Of a stretch of DNA of 64,000 nt, positions 36,178 to 45,808 are shown in pieces. Numbering within the stretch: position 1 is the first letter of the stretch; every line of letters begins with the position of its first letter. The translations under genes and the position numbers were made by a program. The notes under the pieces were generated by a model. That model did not search any database, was not told the DNA's origin, and saw nothing but the letters and a program-made list of their open reading frames with translations. Origin of the DNA: Pseudoprimorskyibacter sp. (GTDB taxonomy: Bacteria; Pseudomonadota; Alphaproteobacteria; Rhodobacterales; Rhodobacteraceae); the NCBI GenBank assembly GCA_029251265.1, contig JAQXDR010000129.1, positions 1 through 64,000 on the forward strand, read 5' to 3'.

Positions 36178-37431
36178 ATGTCCCAACAACCCAACGCCCG
36201 ATCCGCAGCGCTGGCCCTGATTTCAAGCGTCACGGGTGAGGGACAGATGATATCGGATCTTGCGCCTGACCTTCTTGGGCCCTTATCCCCTCCGGAACGG
36301 GCTGCTGCGCAGCGGTTGGCACTTGGCGTCTTGCGTCAACTTGGGCCGATTGATCGCCTGCTGGCTTTGCATTTGGATAAAGTGCCGCCGTCTGCTACGC
36401 GCAATATCCTGCGGTTGGCCACTTACGAGCTGACCTCGGGTGGCGCTGCGCACGGGGTGGTGCATTCTGCTGTTACGGCGACTGGGGCACGACGTAAAAC
36501 CAGGCATCTGAAAGGCTTGGTCAATGCGGTTTTGCGCCGTATCGCCGAAGCGGGATCTGAGGCTTTGGATGATAAGGCTACGCGCATGCCGAAATGGCTT
36601 CGCCATCGCAGCAATCGCGCTTGGGGCGCACAGGCAACGGCTGCGATCGAGTGTGCGCATGCGGTGCAACCCCCCATCGACCTAACGGCCAAAGTGGACC
36701 CGCAGGCTCTGGCAGATGCTGTTGGGGGCATGGTCTTGCCAACGGGGTCTGTGCGAATCGCGTCGGGTCAGCAGGTTTCGGCGCTGCCGGGGTATGATAC
36801 TGGCGAATTCTGGGTGCAGGATGCTGCCGCAGCTTTGCCGGTGCGCATGCTCGGGGATATTGCGGGCGCGCGCGCTTTGGACATTTGTGCAGCCCCGGGG
36901 GGGAAGACGATGCAACTAGCCGCGGCCGGAGCACATGTTCTGGCGGTAGATAGTGCAGCCAAACGTATGGCGCGATTAACTGAAAATCTGCAACGCACAT
37001 TATTGACTGCTGAAACCCGCGTGGCTGATGCACATACCGTGACGGGCCAGTTCGACGTAATCTTGCTGGATGCACCTTGCAGTGCGACAGGCACCATCCG
37101 CCGCCATCCTGACTTGCCGCATGTAGGTCGGGATAAGGCCCTGCGTGATCTGGTGGATTTGCAACGTAGGCTTTTGGATCATGCGCTGACCTTGCTCGCT
37201 CCGAATGGACGATTGATGTATTGTACGTGCTCGCTTTTGCCAGACGAAGGTGAACACCAGATCCGAGACGCACTTCAGCGCCATGATATTGAGCTGGTTG
37301 ACACCTCCCCCCCCGGGACAGAGCCGTCGTGGTTGGCAAAAGGGGGGGGGCTGCGCATTCGGCCGGATTTTTGGTCAGATCTTGGTGGGCTTGATGGATT
37401 TTTTATGGCAGCTATGCGCCAACGCAGCTGA
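36178..37431 (+). CDS. rsmB: 16S rRNA (cytosine-C5)-methyltransferase, RsmB family
   Basis: A 417-residue RNA methyltransferase. Residues about 1-130 form a NusB-like RNA-binding domain. The SAM domain has ALDICAAPGGKTMQLAAAG, VLAVDSAAKRM, the DAPCSATGTIRRHPD motif IV and YCTCSLLPDEGE with the second cysteine. Expected target is C967 of 16S rRNA. It is followed by heparinase and purH genes, an order recurring in this group. Confidence 0.92.
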   Translation: MSQQPNARSAALALISSVTGEGQMISDLAPDLLGPLSPPERAAAQRLALGVLRQLGPIDRLLALHLDKVPPSATRNILRLATYELTSGGAAHGVVHSAVTATGARRKTRHLKGLVNAVLRRIAEAGSEALDDKATRMPKWLRHRSNRAWGAQATAAIECAHAVQPPIDLTAKVDPQALADAVGGMVLPTGSVRIASGQQVSALPGYDTGEFWVQDAAAALPVRMLGDIAGARALDICAAPGGKTMQLAAAGAHVLAVDSAAKRMARLTENLQRTLLTAETRVADAHTVTGQFDVILLDAPCSATGTIRRHPDLPHVGRDKALRDLVDLQRRLLDHALTLLAPNGRLMYCTCSLLPDEGEHQIRDALQRHDIELVDTSPPGTEPSWLAKGGGLRIRPDFWSDLGGLDGFFMAAMRQRS

Positions 37432-37535
37432 GACAGACTTTCGCGCAGGGCCGATCAAGGGTAGCGTGCCATAGTTCCCAGTCATGAGTGGTTTGGGCTA
37501 TAGTGAAACAGGTCAAAGCAGTAGGGCCACGGCAG

Positions 37536-39299
37536 ATGACGCACTCTAACAGATGGCGCGAGCGCTGGGTGTGCTGGCGCAACAAACGTGTTGCGCGGGC
37601 GTGCTATCGTGCGCGTTTTGTCACTGGCTTTGTGCGTCAACCCGAGCCGCGCACTCTGGGGGCCTATGCGCGTGGGCGTCAGCTTTTGTCCGGTAATCTG
37701 CATTTTGCGGGAATGCTGGTGCAGGCACCAGGCGCAACCCTGTGGGAAGTTGCCCCACCTGACCCCGCATGGGAAGAGGAACTGCACAGTTTTGCATGGC
37801 TTGATGACCTTGCAGCAGTTCCAGAGCCAGTGGCCGCAAAGCTGGCGCAAACGTGGGTCTGGGGCTGGTTGAACCGGTTTGCCACAGGACAAAGCGCTTT
37901 GGCCTGGGAGCCGGGTCTGGCGGGGCAGCGTTTGATGCGCTGTGTTCAGCACGCTTCAATTTTAACGGCTGGTCGCAGTCATGCCGACATTGAGAAATTG
38001 CTTCAGTCCCTTGGCGCGCATGTCCTTTATTTGAACAAACGCTGGCATGTTGCATCGGTTGGATCCGATCGGCTTGCCGCGTTGTCGGGCCTTGTCTACG
38101 GCGCATTGCTGCTGCGTGGAAAACGGGGGCTTGTTGCGCCGGCACAGGCAGCACTAGGGGCAGAATGTGTGGCGCAGATAGACGCGCAGGGCGGACTGCC
38201 CACACGAAACCCAGAAGAGTTGTTGGAGGTGTTTACCCTTTTGACATGGGTGCAAACCGCGCTGGATGACCAGTCCGAACTGACAGACACGCGCATCACA
38301 CGTGCTATTTCGCGTCTTGCACCCACATTGCGGAGTCTGCGGCACACCGATGGCGGACTGGCGCGGTTTCACGGGGGCGGGCGAGGTGCAGAGGGCCGGT
38401 TGGAACTTGCTTTGGCGGCCAGTCCCGTCAAGAAACGGCAGACTGACGGACTGGCTATGGGCTTTGCGCGGCTGTCGGCAGGTAGATCGAGTGTAATTAT
38501 TGATGCGGCCCCGCCGCCACAGGGCCTAGTTTCGTTGAATGCGCACGCATCGACACTTGCCTTTGAACTGACCTCGGGCCGCCGTCCTGTGATTGTAAAT
38601 TGTGGCTCAGGCGCGGTGTTCGGGGAAGCATGGCGGCGGGCAGGTCGGGCCACGCCGTCACATTCCACACTGGCGATAGAGGAATATTCGTCGGCCCGTC
38701 TGGGTGCGCCTGGTTTGATTGGGGCCGCGCGCCGTGAAATGCTTGAGGACACGCCCGGTGCTGTTCCGATTGAACTGTATGATCGCGACAGTGGCCGCCG
38801 CTTCGAAGGCGCACATAGTGGCTATGTCTCAACCCATGGTCTGACGCATGCGCGCCTTATTGAACTTAGCCATGATGGTGCATGGCTGGACGGTGAGGAT
38901 CTGCTGCTGGCCATGGAAGATGACGACAAGCGTCGATTTGATCAGCGCAAGGACGAAACGCTGGGATTTGATGACCCTGGAAATGCCGGCGTCGTGTTTG
39001 CATTGCGCTTTCATCTACACCCTGATGTTGAGGCCACTGAAAGCATGGAGGGCATTGAATTGGCTTTACGAAGCGGCGAACGATGGTTGTTTTCTCATGA
39101 AAGCGACTGCGAGATGACGCAAGAAAGCTCAGTTTATTTGGAAAAGGCCCGCCTGCGACCACGCGGCACCGGACAAATCGTTTTATCTGGGCGTGCGATC
39201 AAGTATGCAACCCGCATACGCTGGAGCCTTAAAAAAGTCATCGAGGGTACCGGCGTGACGCGTGATTTTGCCCGCGATGACACTGACCATAGCCTTTGA
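37536..39299 (+). CDS. Heparinase II/III family protein
   Basis: A 587-residue protein with an N-terminal all-helical part ([32 protein letters not shown]) and a C-terminal beta-rich Heparinase II/III domain ([37 protein letters not shown]). Family members are polysaccharide lyases, but no signal peptide is seen, so a cytoplasmic role and non-heparin substrate are likely. ATG 37536 is preferred to GTG 37488, though neither has a strong ribosome-binding site. Its end overlaps nothing; purH starts 17 bases later. Confidence 0.82.
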   Translation: MTHSNRWRERWVCWRNKRVARACYRARFVTGFVRQPEPRTLGAYARGRQLLSGNLHFAGMLVQAPGATLWEVAPPDPAWEEELHSFAWLDDLAAVPEPVAAKLAQTWVWGWLNRFATGQSALAWEPGLAGQRLMRCVQHASILTAGRSHADIEKLLQSLGAHVLYLNKRWHVASVGSDRLAALSGLVYGALLLRGKRGLVAPAQAALGAECVAQIDAQGGLPTRNPEELLEVFTLLTWVQTALDDQSELTDTRITRAISRLAPTLRSLRHTDGGLARFHGGGRGAEGRLELALAASPVKKRQTDGLAMGFARLSAGRSSVIIDAAPPPQGLVSLNAHASTLAFELTSGRRPVIVNCGSGAVFGEAWRRAGRATPSHSTLAIEEYSSARLGAPGLIGAARREMLEDTPGAVPIELYDRDSGRRFEGAHSGYVSTHGLTHARLIELSHDGAWLDGEDLLLAMEDDDKRRFDQRKDETLGFDDPGNAGVVFALRFHLHPDVEATESMEGIELALRSGERWLFSHESDCEMTQESSVYLEKARLRPRGTGQIVLSGRAIKYATRIRWSLKKVIEGTGVTRDFARDDTDHSL

Positions 39300-39316
39300 T
39301 AGGACCCTACCGCCCA

Positions 39317-40906
39317 ATGCCTGACATGACCCCCAATCTCGCGCCGCTGCGCCGCGCACTTCTGTCTGTTTCCGATAAAACTGGTCTTTTGGATCTCGCC
39401 CGTTCGCTCGCGTCACGCGGCATAGAGATTCTATCCACCGGAGGGACCGCTCGGACGCTGCGCGAGGCAGGTTTGCAGGTCATTGATGTTGCAGACGTGA
39501 CCGGCTTTCCAGAAATGATGGATGGCCGCGTAAAAACGTTGCACCCCATGGTGCATGGGGGATTGTTGGCTTTGCGCGACAATGCCGATCATGCCGCGGC
39601 GATGACAGATCATGGTATCGGTGCGATCGATTTGCTGGTCGTGAACCTGTATCCATTTGAAAAAACCGTCGCAGCCGGCGCGGATTACAACACCTGTATC
39701 GAGAACATAGACATAGGCGGCCCGGCGATGATCCGCGCAGCGGCCAAAAATCATGCATTCGTGACAACATTGGTCGATACAGAGGATTATGCCGCGCTTT
39801 TAGCCGAACTTGATGCCAATGATGGTCAGACCAGTTTGGTGTTCCGCACACGTCAGGCACAGATCGCTTATGCCCGCACGGGGGCTTATGATGCGGCCGT
39901 CAGCACATGGATGGCCAAAGCTATCGGAGAACCCACTCCGCGCCGCCGCGTGTTTGCAGGAACCCTGCGTCAGGAAATGCGTTACGGCGAGAACCCGCAT
40001 CAATCAGCGGCATTCTACACAGATGGCGAGGCGCGGCCCGGTGTCGCCAATGCCATCCAACACCAAGGTAAGGCGTTGAGTTATAACAATATCAACGATA
40101 CGGACGCCGCTTGGGAGCTCGTTAGTGAATTTCGGCAAGGCCCTGCCTGTGCAATCATAAAACATGCCAACCCGTGCGGTGTTGCACAGGGTGACACCCT
40201 CGAACAGGCATACAGCCGCGCTTTCGATTGTGATCGCACCTCTGCCTTCGGTGGAATTGTCGCGCTTAATCAGGAATTGGACGGCCAAACAGCACGTGCA
40301 ATCACACAAATTTTCACCGAAGTTGTGATCGCACCAGGTGTAACCGACGAAGCCCGTGCCATGTTCGCCGCCAAGAAAAACCTGCGTTTGCTGACAGTGC
40401 CTGGTTTGGCGGATCCTGCCAGTGCGGCTGTTGCGTACAAACAGGTCGCAGGCGGGCTTTTGGTGCAGGATCGTGACAATGGAATACCTCAAGACTTTCG
40501 TATTGTAACCAAAGTGTCGCCAACAGAGCAGCAAATGACAGATCTGAGATTTGCCTGGTCGGTCGCAAAGCATGTCAAATCAAATGCGATTGTTTATGTC
40601 CGGGACGGCGCCACAGTTGGTGTCGGGGCTGGTCAGATGAGCCGCGTCGACAGTGCCATGATTGCTGCAAAAAAGGCCGAGCGCATGGCGCAGGCACTTG
40701 GCCTGCCAGAGCCGCTCACCAAAGGGTCCGCGGTTGCGTCTGACGCATTTTTCCCGTTTGCCGACGGATTGCTGGAGGCTGCCGCTGCCGGAGCGTCTTG
40801 TGTTATTCAGCCGGGGGGATCAATGCGGGATGACGAAGTGATCGCTGCCGCTGATGACGCAGGCCTGGCGATGGTGTTCACCGGCATGCGTCACTTTCGT
40901 CATTAG
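39317..40906 (+). CDS. purH: Bifunctional AICAR transformylase / IMP cyclohydrolase
   Basis: A 529-residue enzyme for the last two steps of IMP synthesis. The N-terminal MGS-like cyclohydrolase domain has [43 protein letters not shown] and [11 protein letters not shown]; the transformylase has LRYGENPHQ-like [26 protein letters not shown] and a C-terminal [12 protein letters not shown]. Full length. It uses 10-formyl-THF, as does Fmt in this window. Confidence 0.97.
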   Translation: MPDMTPNLAPLRRALLSVSDKTGLLDLARSLASRGIEILSTGGTARTLREAGLQVIDVADVTGFPEMMDGRVKTLHPMVHGGLLALRDNADHAAAMTDHGIGAIDLLVVNLYPFEKTVAAGADYNTCIENIDIGGPAMIRAAAKNHAFVTTLVDTEDYAALLAELDANDGQTSLVFRTRQAQIAYARTGAYDAAVSTWMAKAIGEPTPRRRVFAGTLRQEMRYGENPHQSAAFYTDGEARPGVANAIQHQGKALSYNNINDTDAAWELVSEFRQGPACAIIKHANPCGVAQGDTLEQAYSRAFDCDRTSAFGGIVALNQELDGQTARAITQIFTEVVIAPGVTDEARAMFAAKKNLRLLTVPGLADPASAAVAYKQVAGGLLVQDRDNGIPQDFRIVTKVSPTEQQMTDLRFAWSVAKHVKSNAIVYVRDGATVGVGAGQMSRVDSAMIAAKKAERMAQALGLPEPLTKGSAVASDAFFPFADGLLEAAAAGASCVIQPGGSMRDDEVIAAADDAGLAMVFTGMRHFRH

Positions 40907-40917
40907 GAGCGGCGGGC

Positions 40918-41388
40918 ATGCGCATTTTTGGTTTGATGGCTTTACTGGCCCTTGCTTGCGATCAGCTTAGCAAGCTGGTTGTGGTGCATTGGATGGATCT
41001 CAAGACCATCGGCCTGATCGATGTTGCACCGCCATTTTTGACGTTTCGCATGGGATGGAATTACGGCATCAACTTTGGACTGTTTTCCGGGGTTGAGGTT
41101 TGGGCGCGTTGGGTACTGATCATCATTGCACTTTTGATTGTTGGTATGGTTGCGATCTGGATGCGCAACGGGCAGCAGGGCAAATGGGCACTGATATCGG
41201 CTGGGCTGCTGACAGGCGGTGCGCTGGGCAATGTAGTTGATCGTATCATGTACGGAGCGGTTGCTGATTTTTTGAATATGAGCTGCTGCGGGTTTGACAA
41301 CCCCTACGCCTTTAATGTTGCCGATATCTCTATCTTTGTCGGAGCCATCGGATTGATGTTTTTTGCCGATGGAAAAAAGGCCGCGTGA
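40918..41388 (+). CDS. lspA: Lipoprotein signal peptidase (signal peptidase II)
   Basis: A 156-residue inner-membrane aspartyl protease with four membrane segments. GNVVDRIMYGAVADFLNM and FNVADISIFVGA carry the two catalytic aspartates, and MGWNYGINFGLFSG is the family N-terminal motif. It trims diacylated prolipoproteins, and the next gene encodes a lipoprotein. It lies 11 bases after purH. Confidence 0.95.
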   Translation: MRIFGLMALLALACDQLSKLVVVHWMDLKTIGLIDVAPPFLTFRMGWNYGINFGLFSGVEVWARWVLIIIALLIVGMVAIWMRNGQQGKWALISAGLLTGGALGNVVDRIMYGAVADFLNMSCCGFDNPYAFNVADISIFVGAIGLMFFADGKKAA

Positions 41389-41444
41389 CCCGCTCGCGCG
41401 GATAGGCTAAACCGGGTCAGGAACAAATGGGCTGGAGATGTGAT

Positions 41445-41954
41445 ATGACGGGCATTCGGGTGTGCGTGCTGGGGGTGGCTTTGGTCATGACAGCGGGTTG
41501 CTCGGTCAACGATGACCGCGCGCTGCATCGCTTTAATAAAACACGTGAGCCCGAGGAATTCGCAGTGTTGCCGCGTCGCGAACTACAGATGCCACCCTCA
41601 ATGCGCGAACTCCCGGTCCCTGATGCGCAGGCCGCCAATCGCACTGACCAGACGCCTTTGGCGGATGCCGTCATAGCACTTGGTGGACAACCCAGTGACA
41701 ACGGACGTGTTCCCAAGTCAGACAGGGTGTTGATTTCAGCGGCTGGCCGTTTTGGCACAGATTCGGCGATTCGCACCCGACTGGCGGCCGAGGACGAGGT
41801 TTACCGCGCAGAAAACTCCCGGTTTTCATGGCAGTTATTCCCATCTGACCGCTATGCGCAGGTCTATGAGGACATGCGTCTTGACCCATATTCTGAATTG
41901 AAACGCTTTCGCGCGCTTGGAATAGAGACGCCATCAGCCCCTCCGAAACAATAA
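41445..41954 (+). CDS. DUF3035-type lipoprotein
   Basis: A 169-residue protein with a short lipoprotein signal and the lipobox VMTAGCS, cut before the Cys. The mature part is rich in charged residues and Pro (EEFAVLPRRELQMPPSMRELP), a pattern I associate with DUF3035 proteins common in Rhodobacterales. Function unknown. ATG 41445 has GGAG eight bases ahead; an earlier ATG at 41427 is less likely. It lies between lspA and two M16 peptidase genes. Confidence 0.8.
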   Translation: MTGIRVCVLGVALVMTAGCSVNDDRALHRFNKTREPEEFAVLPRRELQMPPSMRELPVPDAQAANRTDQTPLADAVIALGGQPSDNGRVPKSDRVLISAAGRFGTDSAIRTRLAAEDEVYRAENSRFSWQLFPSDRYAQVYEDMRLDPYSELKRFRALGIETPSAPPKQ

Positions 41955-42037
41955 ACCGCTCACTTTCCCGATAGCAGAACTTGAAGTCGCGGTTTTGCCG
42001 CGTAGCTATGTGCATAGGACCTTGAAGGAGAAACACT

Positions 42038-43414
42038 ATGCGCAAGCAATTGGCGTGGCTGGCCGTAATGGCAGTTATCGGGCTGACGGGCGGGGCGGGA
42101 CTGCCGGCGCTGGCGGCATCTGATGATCAAGTCACCACCTTTCAACTGGAAAACGGGATGGATGTGGTGGTGATCGAAGATCACCGCGCCCCGGCGGTGG
42201 TGCACATGGTATGGTATCGCGCGGGGGCCGCAGATGAACCGCCCGGTACCTCTGGCATCGCACATTTCTTGGAACATTTGTTGTTCAAGGCAACAGACAC
42301 CCTTGCCTCGGGCGAATTCAGTCAGGTGGTAGGGGCCAATGGTGGCAGTGACAATGCCTTTACCAGTCAGGACTACACCGCCTATTTCCAACGTATCGCA
42401 GCGGACCGGTTGGGTCTGATGATGGAGATGGAATCTGACCGTATGGTAAACATCCGCCTGACCGAGGATGACATACTGACAGAACGTGACGTCATCATAG
42501 AAGAGCGGAACCAGCGCACGGAAAACGAACCCGGTGCCCTGTTTTCCGAACAACGCATGGCGGCACAATATCTCAATCATCCTTATGGCATCCCGATAAT
42601 CGGGTGGCGTCATGAAATGGAACTGTTGGATATGGACGACGCGCTTGGCTATTATCAGCAGTTTTATGCGCCAAATAACGCAATCCTGATCGTAGCCGGA
42701 GATGTCGATCCTGCCGGTGTTCTGCAACTTGCGCAAACGCATTACGGCCCAATACCGGCCAATCCTGATCTGAAAGACCGCATGCGTCCGTCAGAACCTC
42801 CCCAAACATCAGAGCGGCGCTTGGTCTTCAAAGATCCCCGGGTCGCGCAACCCTATGTGATCCGGAGCTATCTTGCCCCGGAGCGTGACAGCGGAGATCA
42901 GGAAACGGCAGCAGCATTGACCCTGTTTGCCGAGCTTCTGGGGGGTGGCCAGACGTCTCATCTGACGCAAAGCCTTCAGTTCGAAACTCAGACTGCCGTT
43001 TATGCCGCTGCATTTTATCAATCTACGGCCCTCGATGACACGACATTCGGGCTTGTCGTGGTGCCGTCACCCGACGTGAGCTTGCAAAAGGCCGAAGATG
43101 CACTCGATGCGGCTGTTGCGGATTACTTGACACAAGGGGTCGATGAGGCTGCGCTGGAGCGGTTGAAATTTCAGCTGCGGGCTCAGGATGTCTACGCACG
43201 TGACAATGTGAGCAGTCTGGCCAATCTGTATGGCAGAGCCTTGACATCTGGTCTGACCGTCAAAGATGTACAAGCCTGGCCTGATATCCTGCAGTCCGTG
43301 ACAGCCGAGCAGATTATCGCCGCAGGTGAGATGGTTTTAAATGATCGCCGCAGGTCAGTGACCGGTTGGTTGACCAAGCCTGACGACATCCAATCACAGG
43401 AGGATACAGAATGA
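42038..43414 (+). CDS. M16 family zinc metallopeptidase (active-type subunit)
   Basis: A 458-residue exported protein with a signal peptide ending near LPALAAS. The inverted zinc motif HFLEH is at 76-80 (GIAHFLEHLLFKAT), and downstream DRLGLMMEMESDRM and VIEERNQR hold the third ligand region, so catalysis is expected. Architecture is the two-domain M16B type. Its stop overlaps the next M16 gene by four bases, giving an active/inactive pair as in other bacterial M16B proteins and in mitochondrial processing peptidase. Confidence 0.92.
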   Translation: MRKQLAWLAVMAVIGLTGGAGLPALAASDDQVTTFQLENGMDVVVIEDHRAPAVVHMVWYRAGAADEPPGTSGIAHFLEHLLFKATDTLASGEFSQVVGANGGSDNAFTSQDYTAYFQRIAADRLGLMMEMESDRMVNIRLTEDDILTERDVIIEERNQRTENEPGALFSEQRMAAQYLNHPYGIPIIGWRHEMELLDMDDALGYYQQFYAPNNAILIVAGDVDPAGVLQLAQTHYGPIPANPDLKDRMRPSEPPQTSERRLVFKDPRVAQPYVIRSYLAPERDSGDQETAAALTLFAELLGGGQTSHLTQSLQFETQTAVYAAAFYQSTALDDTTFGLVVVPSPDVSLQKAEDALDAAVADYLTQGVDEAALERLKFQLRAQDVYARDNVSSLANLYGRALTSGLTVKDVQAWPDILQSVTAEQIIAAGEMVLNDRRRSVTGWLTKPDDIQSQEDTE

Positions 43415-44709
43415 GACTGATCCTTGTACTAGTCGCAGCGGTATCGCTTGCCTTGCCGGCACGGGCCGAGGTTCAAATTCAAGAAGTCACAAGCCCCGGC
43501 GGGATAACCGCCTGGCTGGTCGAAGAACCCTCAATCCCGTTTGTTGCAATCGAGATTTTGTTCAAAGGTGGAACATCTTTGGATCCAGAGGGCAAGCGCG
43601 GTGCTGTGAACCTGATGACGGGCCTTATCGAAGAGGGGACAGGAGATCTGGACGCGCAAGGCTTTGCAGCAGCGCGCGACAGCCTTGCTGCGACCTTCCA
43701 GTTTCGCGCGTATGATGATGCCATTCTTGTCACTGCAAAGATGTTGACCGAAACCCGGGATGCATCAGTAGATTTGCTGCGTCAGGCACTGGTTGCTCCG
43801 AATTTTGATCAGGTGGCGTTGGATCGGGTGCGACAGCAGGTACTGTCATCCATCCGGTCTGAGGCTCAGGATCCAAATGCCATTGCGTCAGATCGGTTTG
43901 ATGCAATGGCCTATGGACAACATCCCTATGCCACCAACCCGGATGGGACCGAGGCCAGCGTCAACGCATTGACCCGAGACGACATGGTCGCGGCCCACGC
44001 AGGAGCCCTGGCGTTGGATCGGGTGTCCGTGGGGGTGTCGGGGGATATCTCTGCTGCCGAATTGGGTCCGATGCTGGACGCGCTTTTGGGGGGGCTGCCA
44101 GAAACAGGGTTGCCCATGCCAGATCATATCGTGCCGACATTTGATGGCGGGACGCATATTGTTCCGTTCGACGTTCCGCAATCAGTGGCCTTGTTTGGCC
44201 ACGCAGGGATTGAACGTGAGGCCCCGGATTTCTTTGCGGCCTACATTTTGAACGAAATTCTCGGTGGGCGCGGGTTTGAGGCGCGTCTGATGACCGAGGT
44301 TCGTGAAAAGCGCGGGTTGACCTATGGCGTGTCCAGCTTTTTGGTCGGCAAGGATTATACGTCGGTCTATATGGGACAGGTGGCATCCGCGAATGACCGG
44401 ATTGCCGAAGCGATTGAGGTCATACGCACCGAATGGCAACGCATGGCAGATGCGGGTGTGACCGACGCAGAACTTCTGGATGCACAGACCTATCTGACAG
44501 GGGCCTATCCCCTGCGGTTTGATGGCAATGCATCCATTGCGGGTATCCTTGTCGGGATGCAGGCAGATGACCTGCCCATAGACTATATCAACACCCGAAA
44601 TGATCGTGTGCGGGCGGTCACGGTGGACGACATAGCACGGGTGGCTTCGCGTCTTCTAGATCCCGATATGCTGACATTTGTCGTGGTGGGCCAGCCACAG
44701 GGGCTCTAG
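43411..44709 (+). CDS. M16 family peptidase-like protein lacking the zinc motif
   Basis: A 432-residue protein with a signal peptide (LILVLVAAVSLALPARAE) and the M16 fold, but where HxxEH should be it reads GAVNLMTGLIEEGTG. EKRGLTYGVSSFLVG marks the C-terminal substrate-binding domain (the R/Y motif of the family). It is the probable non-catalytic partner of the preceding subunit, forming a periplasmic heterodimer. Start and stop are coupled (ATGA). Confidence 0.9.
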   Translation: MRLILVLVAAVSLALPARAEVQIQEVTSPGGITAWLVEEPSIPFVAIEILFKGGTSLDPEGKRGAVNLMTGLIEEGTGDLDAQGFAAARDSLAATFQFRAYDDAILVTAKMLTETRDASVDLLRQALVAPNFDQVALDRVRQQVLSSIRSEAQDPNAIASDRFDAMAYGQHPYATNPDGTEASVNALTRDDMVAAHAGALALDRVSVGVSGDISAAELGPMLDALLGGLPETGLPMPDHIVPTFDGGTHIVPFDVPQSVALFGHAGIEREAPDFFAAYILNEILGGRGFEARLMTEVREKRGLTYGVSSFLVGKDYTSVYMGQVASANDRIAEAIEVIRTEWQRMADAGVTDAELLDAQTYLTGAYPLRFDGNASIAGILVGMQADDLPIDYINTRNDRVRAVTVDDIARVASRLLDPDMLTFVVVGQPQGL

Positions 44710-44727
44710 CAGGACGCCGGAAAACAT

Positions 44728-44761
44728 CGAGGCATCGCAGTCGAGTTACTGCGATGCCTCG
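44728..44761. terminator. Perfect 13-bp bidirectional terminator hairpin
   Basis: CGAGGCATCGCAG (44728-44740) and CTGCGATGCCTCG (44749-44761) flank an 8-base loop. The stop codon of the leftward FAD oxidase gene (44746-44748) lies in the loop, so its last codons form one arm. On the minus strand the stem is followed by ATGTTTTCC, giving a short U-run. It also follows the M16 operon by 18 bases. Confidence 0.8.
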
Positions 44762-45774
44762 ACCCGAAATGCGTCTGGAATGGTGTTGTGGCCCTCCAGC
44801 ACGAGATCAGCCATGCATTCGGCAACTTTCGGAGCCATTCCAAAGCCTATTTTAAACCCTCCGTTAGCGACAAAGTGATCGGGTCTACCCGGCCAAGGGC
44901 CCAGCATGGGGGCACGCGAGCGTGCTCTTGGGCGCACGCCCGCCCAACGCCCGGCCTCGGGGCGACCTTTCAATTGGGGCAAAATGGTCTCAGCACGTGC
45001 ACGCAAGACATCGCATTGCGCGTCGGTTTCATCGGCATGGTCAAAGTCACGCTCGCTGGTCGAGCCAATGGCACAGGTGCCATCGGCCTGCGGAACAATA
45101 TGCAAGCCGTCGGCAAAGACCTGTGGCACATTGCCAGCATCATAATAAAGACTGATGGCCTGTCCCTTTATGCCCGTGCCAACAGACCGTGGTTGATCCT
45201 GTGACATGGTTTTCAATCCCTGCCAGCCGGTGGCCCAGATTTGTTTGCCGCGTGGCTTTGCTTGCTGCGCAATCGCTACGCCCCGCGCAGCAAGTCCCGC
45301 CACCAGTGCGTCCACAGCACGCTTTGGGTGCAACCGCGCAGTCAGATCATCCTGAACCCAAAGACCCGTTGGGCTTTGTGGGGTAAATGTGCTTGGGGCA
45401 TCTGTCACCCACCATCGTGCAGCGCCGCGCCACAGGTCCTGTGCACCGATCGCACGTGCCCGTGCAAGATCCACTGCGGTCTGATTGGCGAGCGGCTGTA
45501 TCCGGCCAAGCCGCCCATATCCCGCATCAACGCCCCCGATGGTGCAGACATCGGTCCACCATGTTTCGGCCATTAGAAGACTGTCCAGCTGAAATGCTTT
45601 TTTGACGTTCCAGTTTTCCGGCACATGCGGGGCCATAGCCCCGACCAGGCCGCCGGATGCACCTGCCCCCGGACCATTTGGATCAATGATTTGAACACAG
45701 GCCCCGCGCATCACGCAGGTCCATGCCACCGACAGACCGAATATTCCGGCACCATGTACTGTAATATCGACCAT
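44746..45774 (-). CDS. FAD-dependent amine oxidase (DAO/MnmC1-like)
   Basis: A 342-residue flavoprotein of the D-amino-acid-oxidase fold. ITVHGAGIFGLSVAW is the FAD-binding motif, and GRWAGVRPRARSRAPMLGPW and HFVANGGFKIGFGMAPK are typical of the C-terminal part. It diverges from mnmD with 34 bases between the starts. In E. coli these two activities are fused in MnmC, whose oxidase half removes carboxymethyl from cmnm5s2U in tRNA. That role is therefore plausible, but glycine/sarcosine-oxidase-like enzymes share the fold. Confidence 0.82.
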   Translation of the reverse strand: MVDITVHGAGIFGLSVAWTCVMRGACVQIIDPNGPGAGASGGLVGAMAPHVPENWNVKKAFQLDSLLMAETWWTDVCTIGGVDAGYGRLGRIQPLANQTAVDLARARAIGAQDLWRGAARWWVTDAPSTFTPQSPTGLWVQDDLTARLHPKRAVDALVAGLAARGVAIAQQAKPRGKQIWATGWQGLKTMSQDQPRSVGTGIKGQAISLYYDAGNVPQVFADGLHIVPQADGTCAIGSTSERDFDHADETDAQCDVLRARAETILPQLKGRPEAGRWAGVRPRARSRAPMLGPWPGRPDHFVANGGFKIGFGMAPKVAECMADLVLEGHNTIPDAFRVEASQ

Positions 45775-45808
45775 TGCCTTCGCCCATTCTACGCCGCAGG
45801 GTGTCCCA

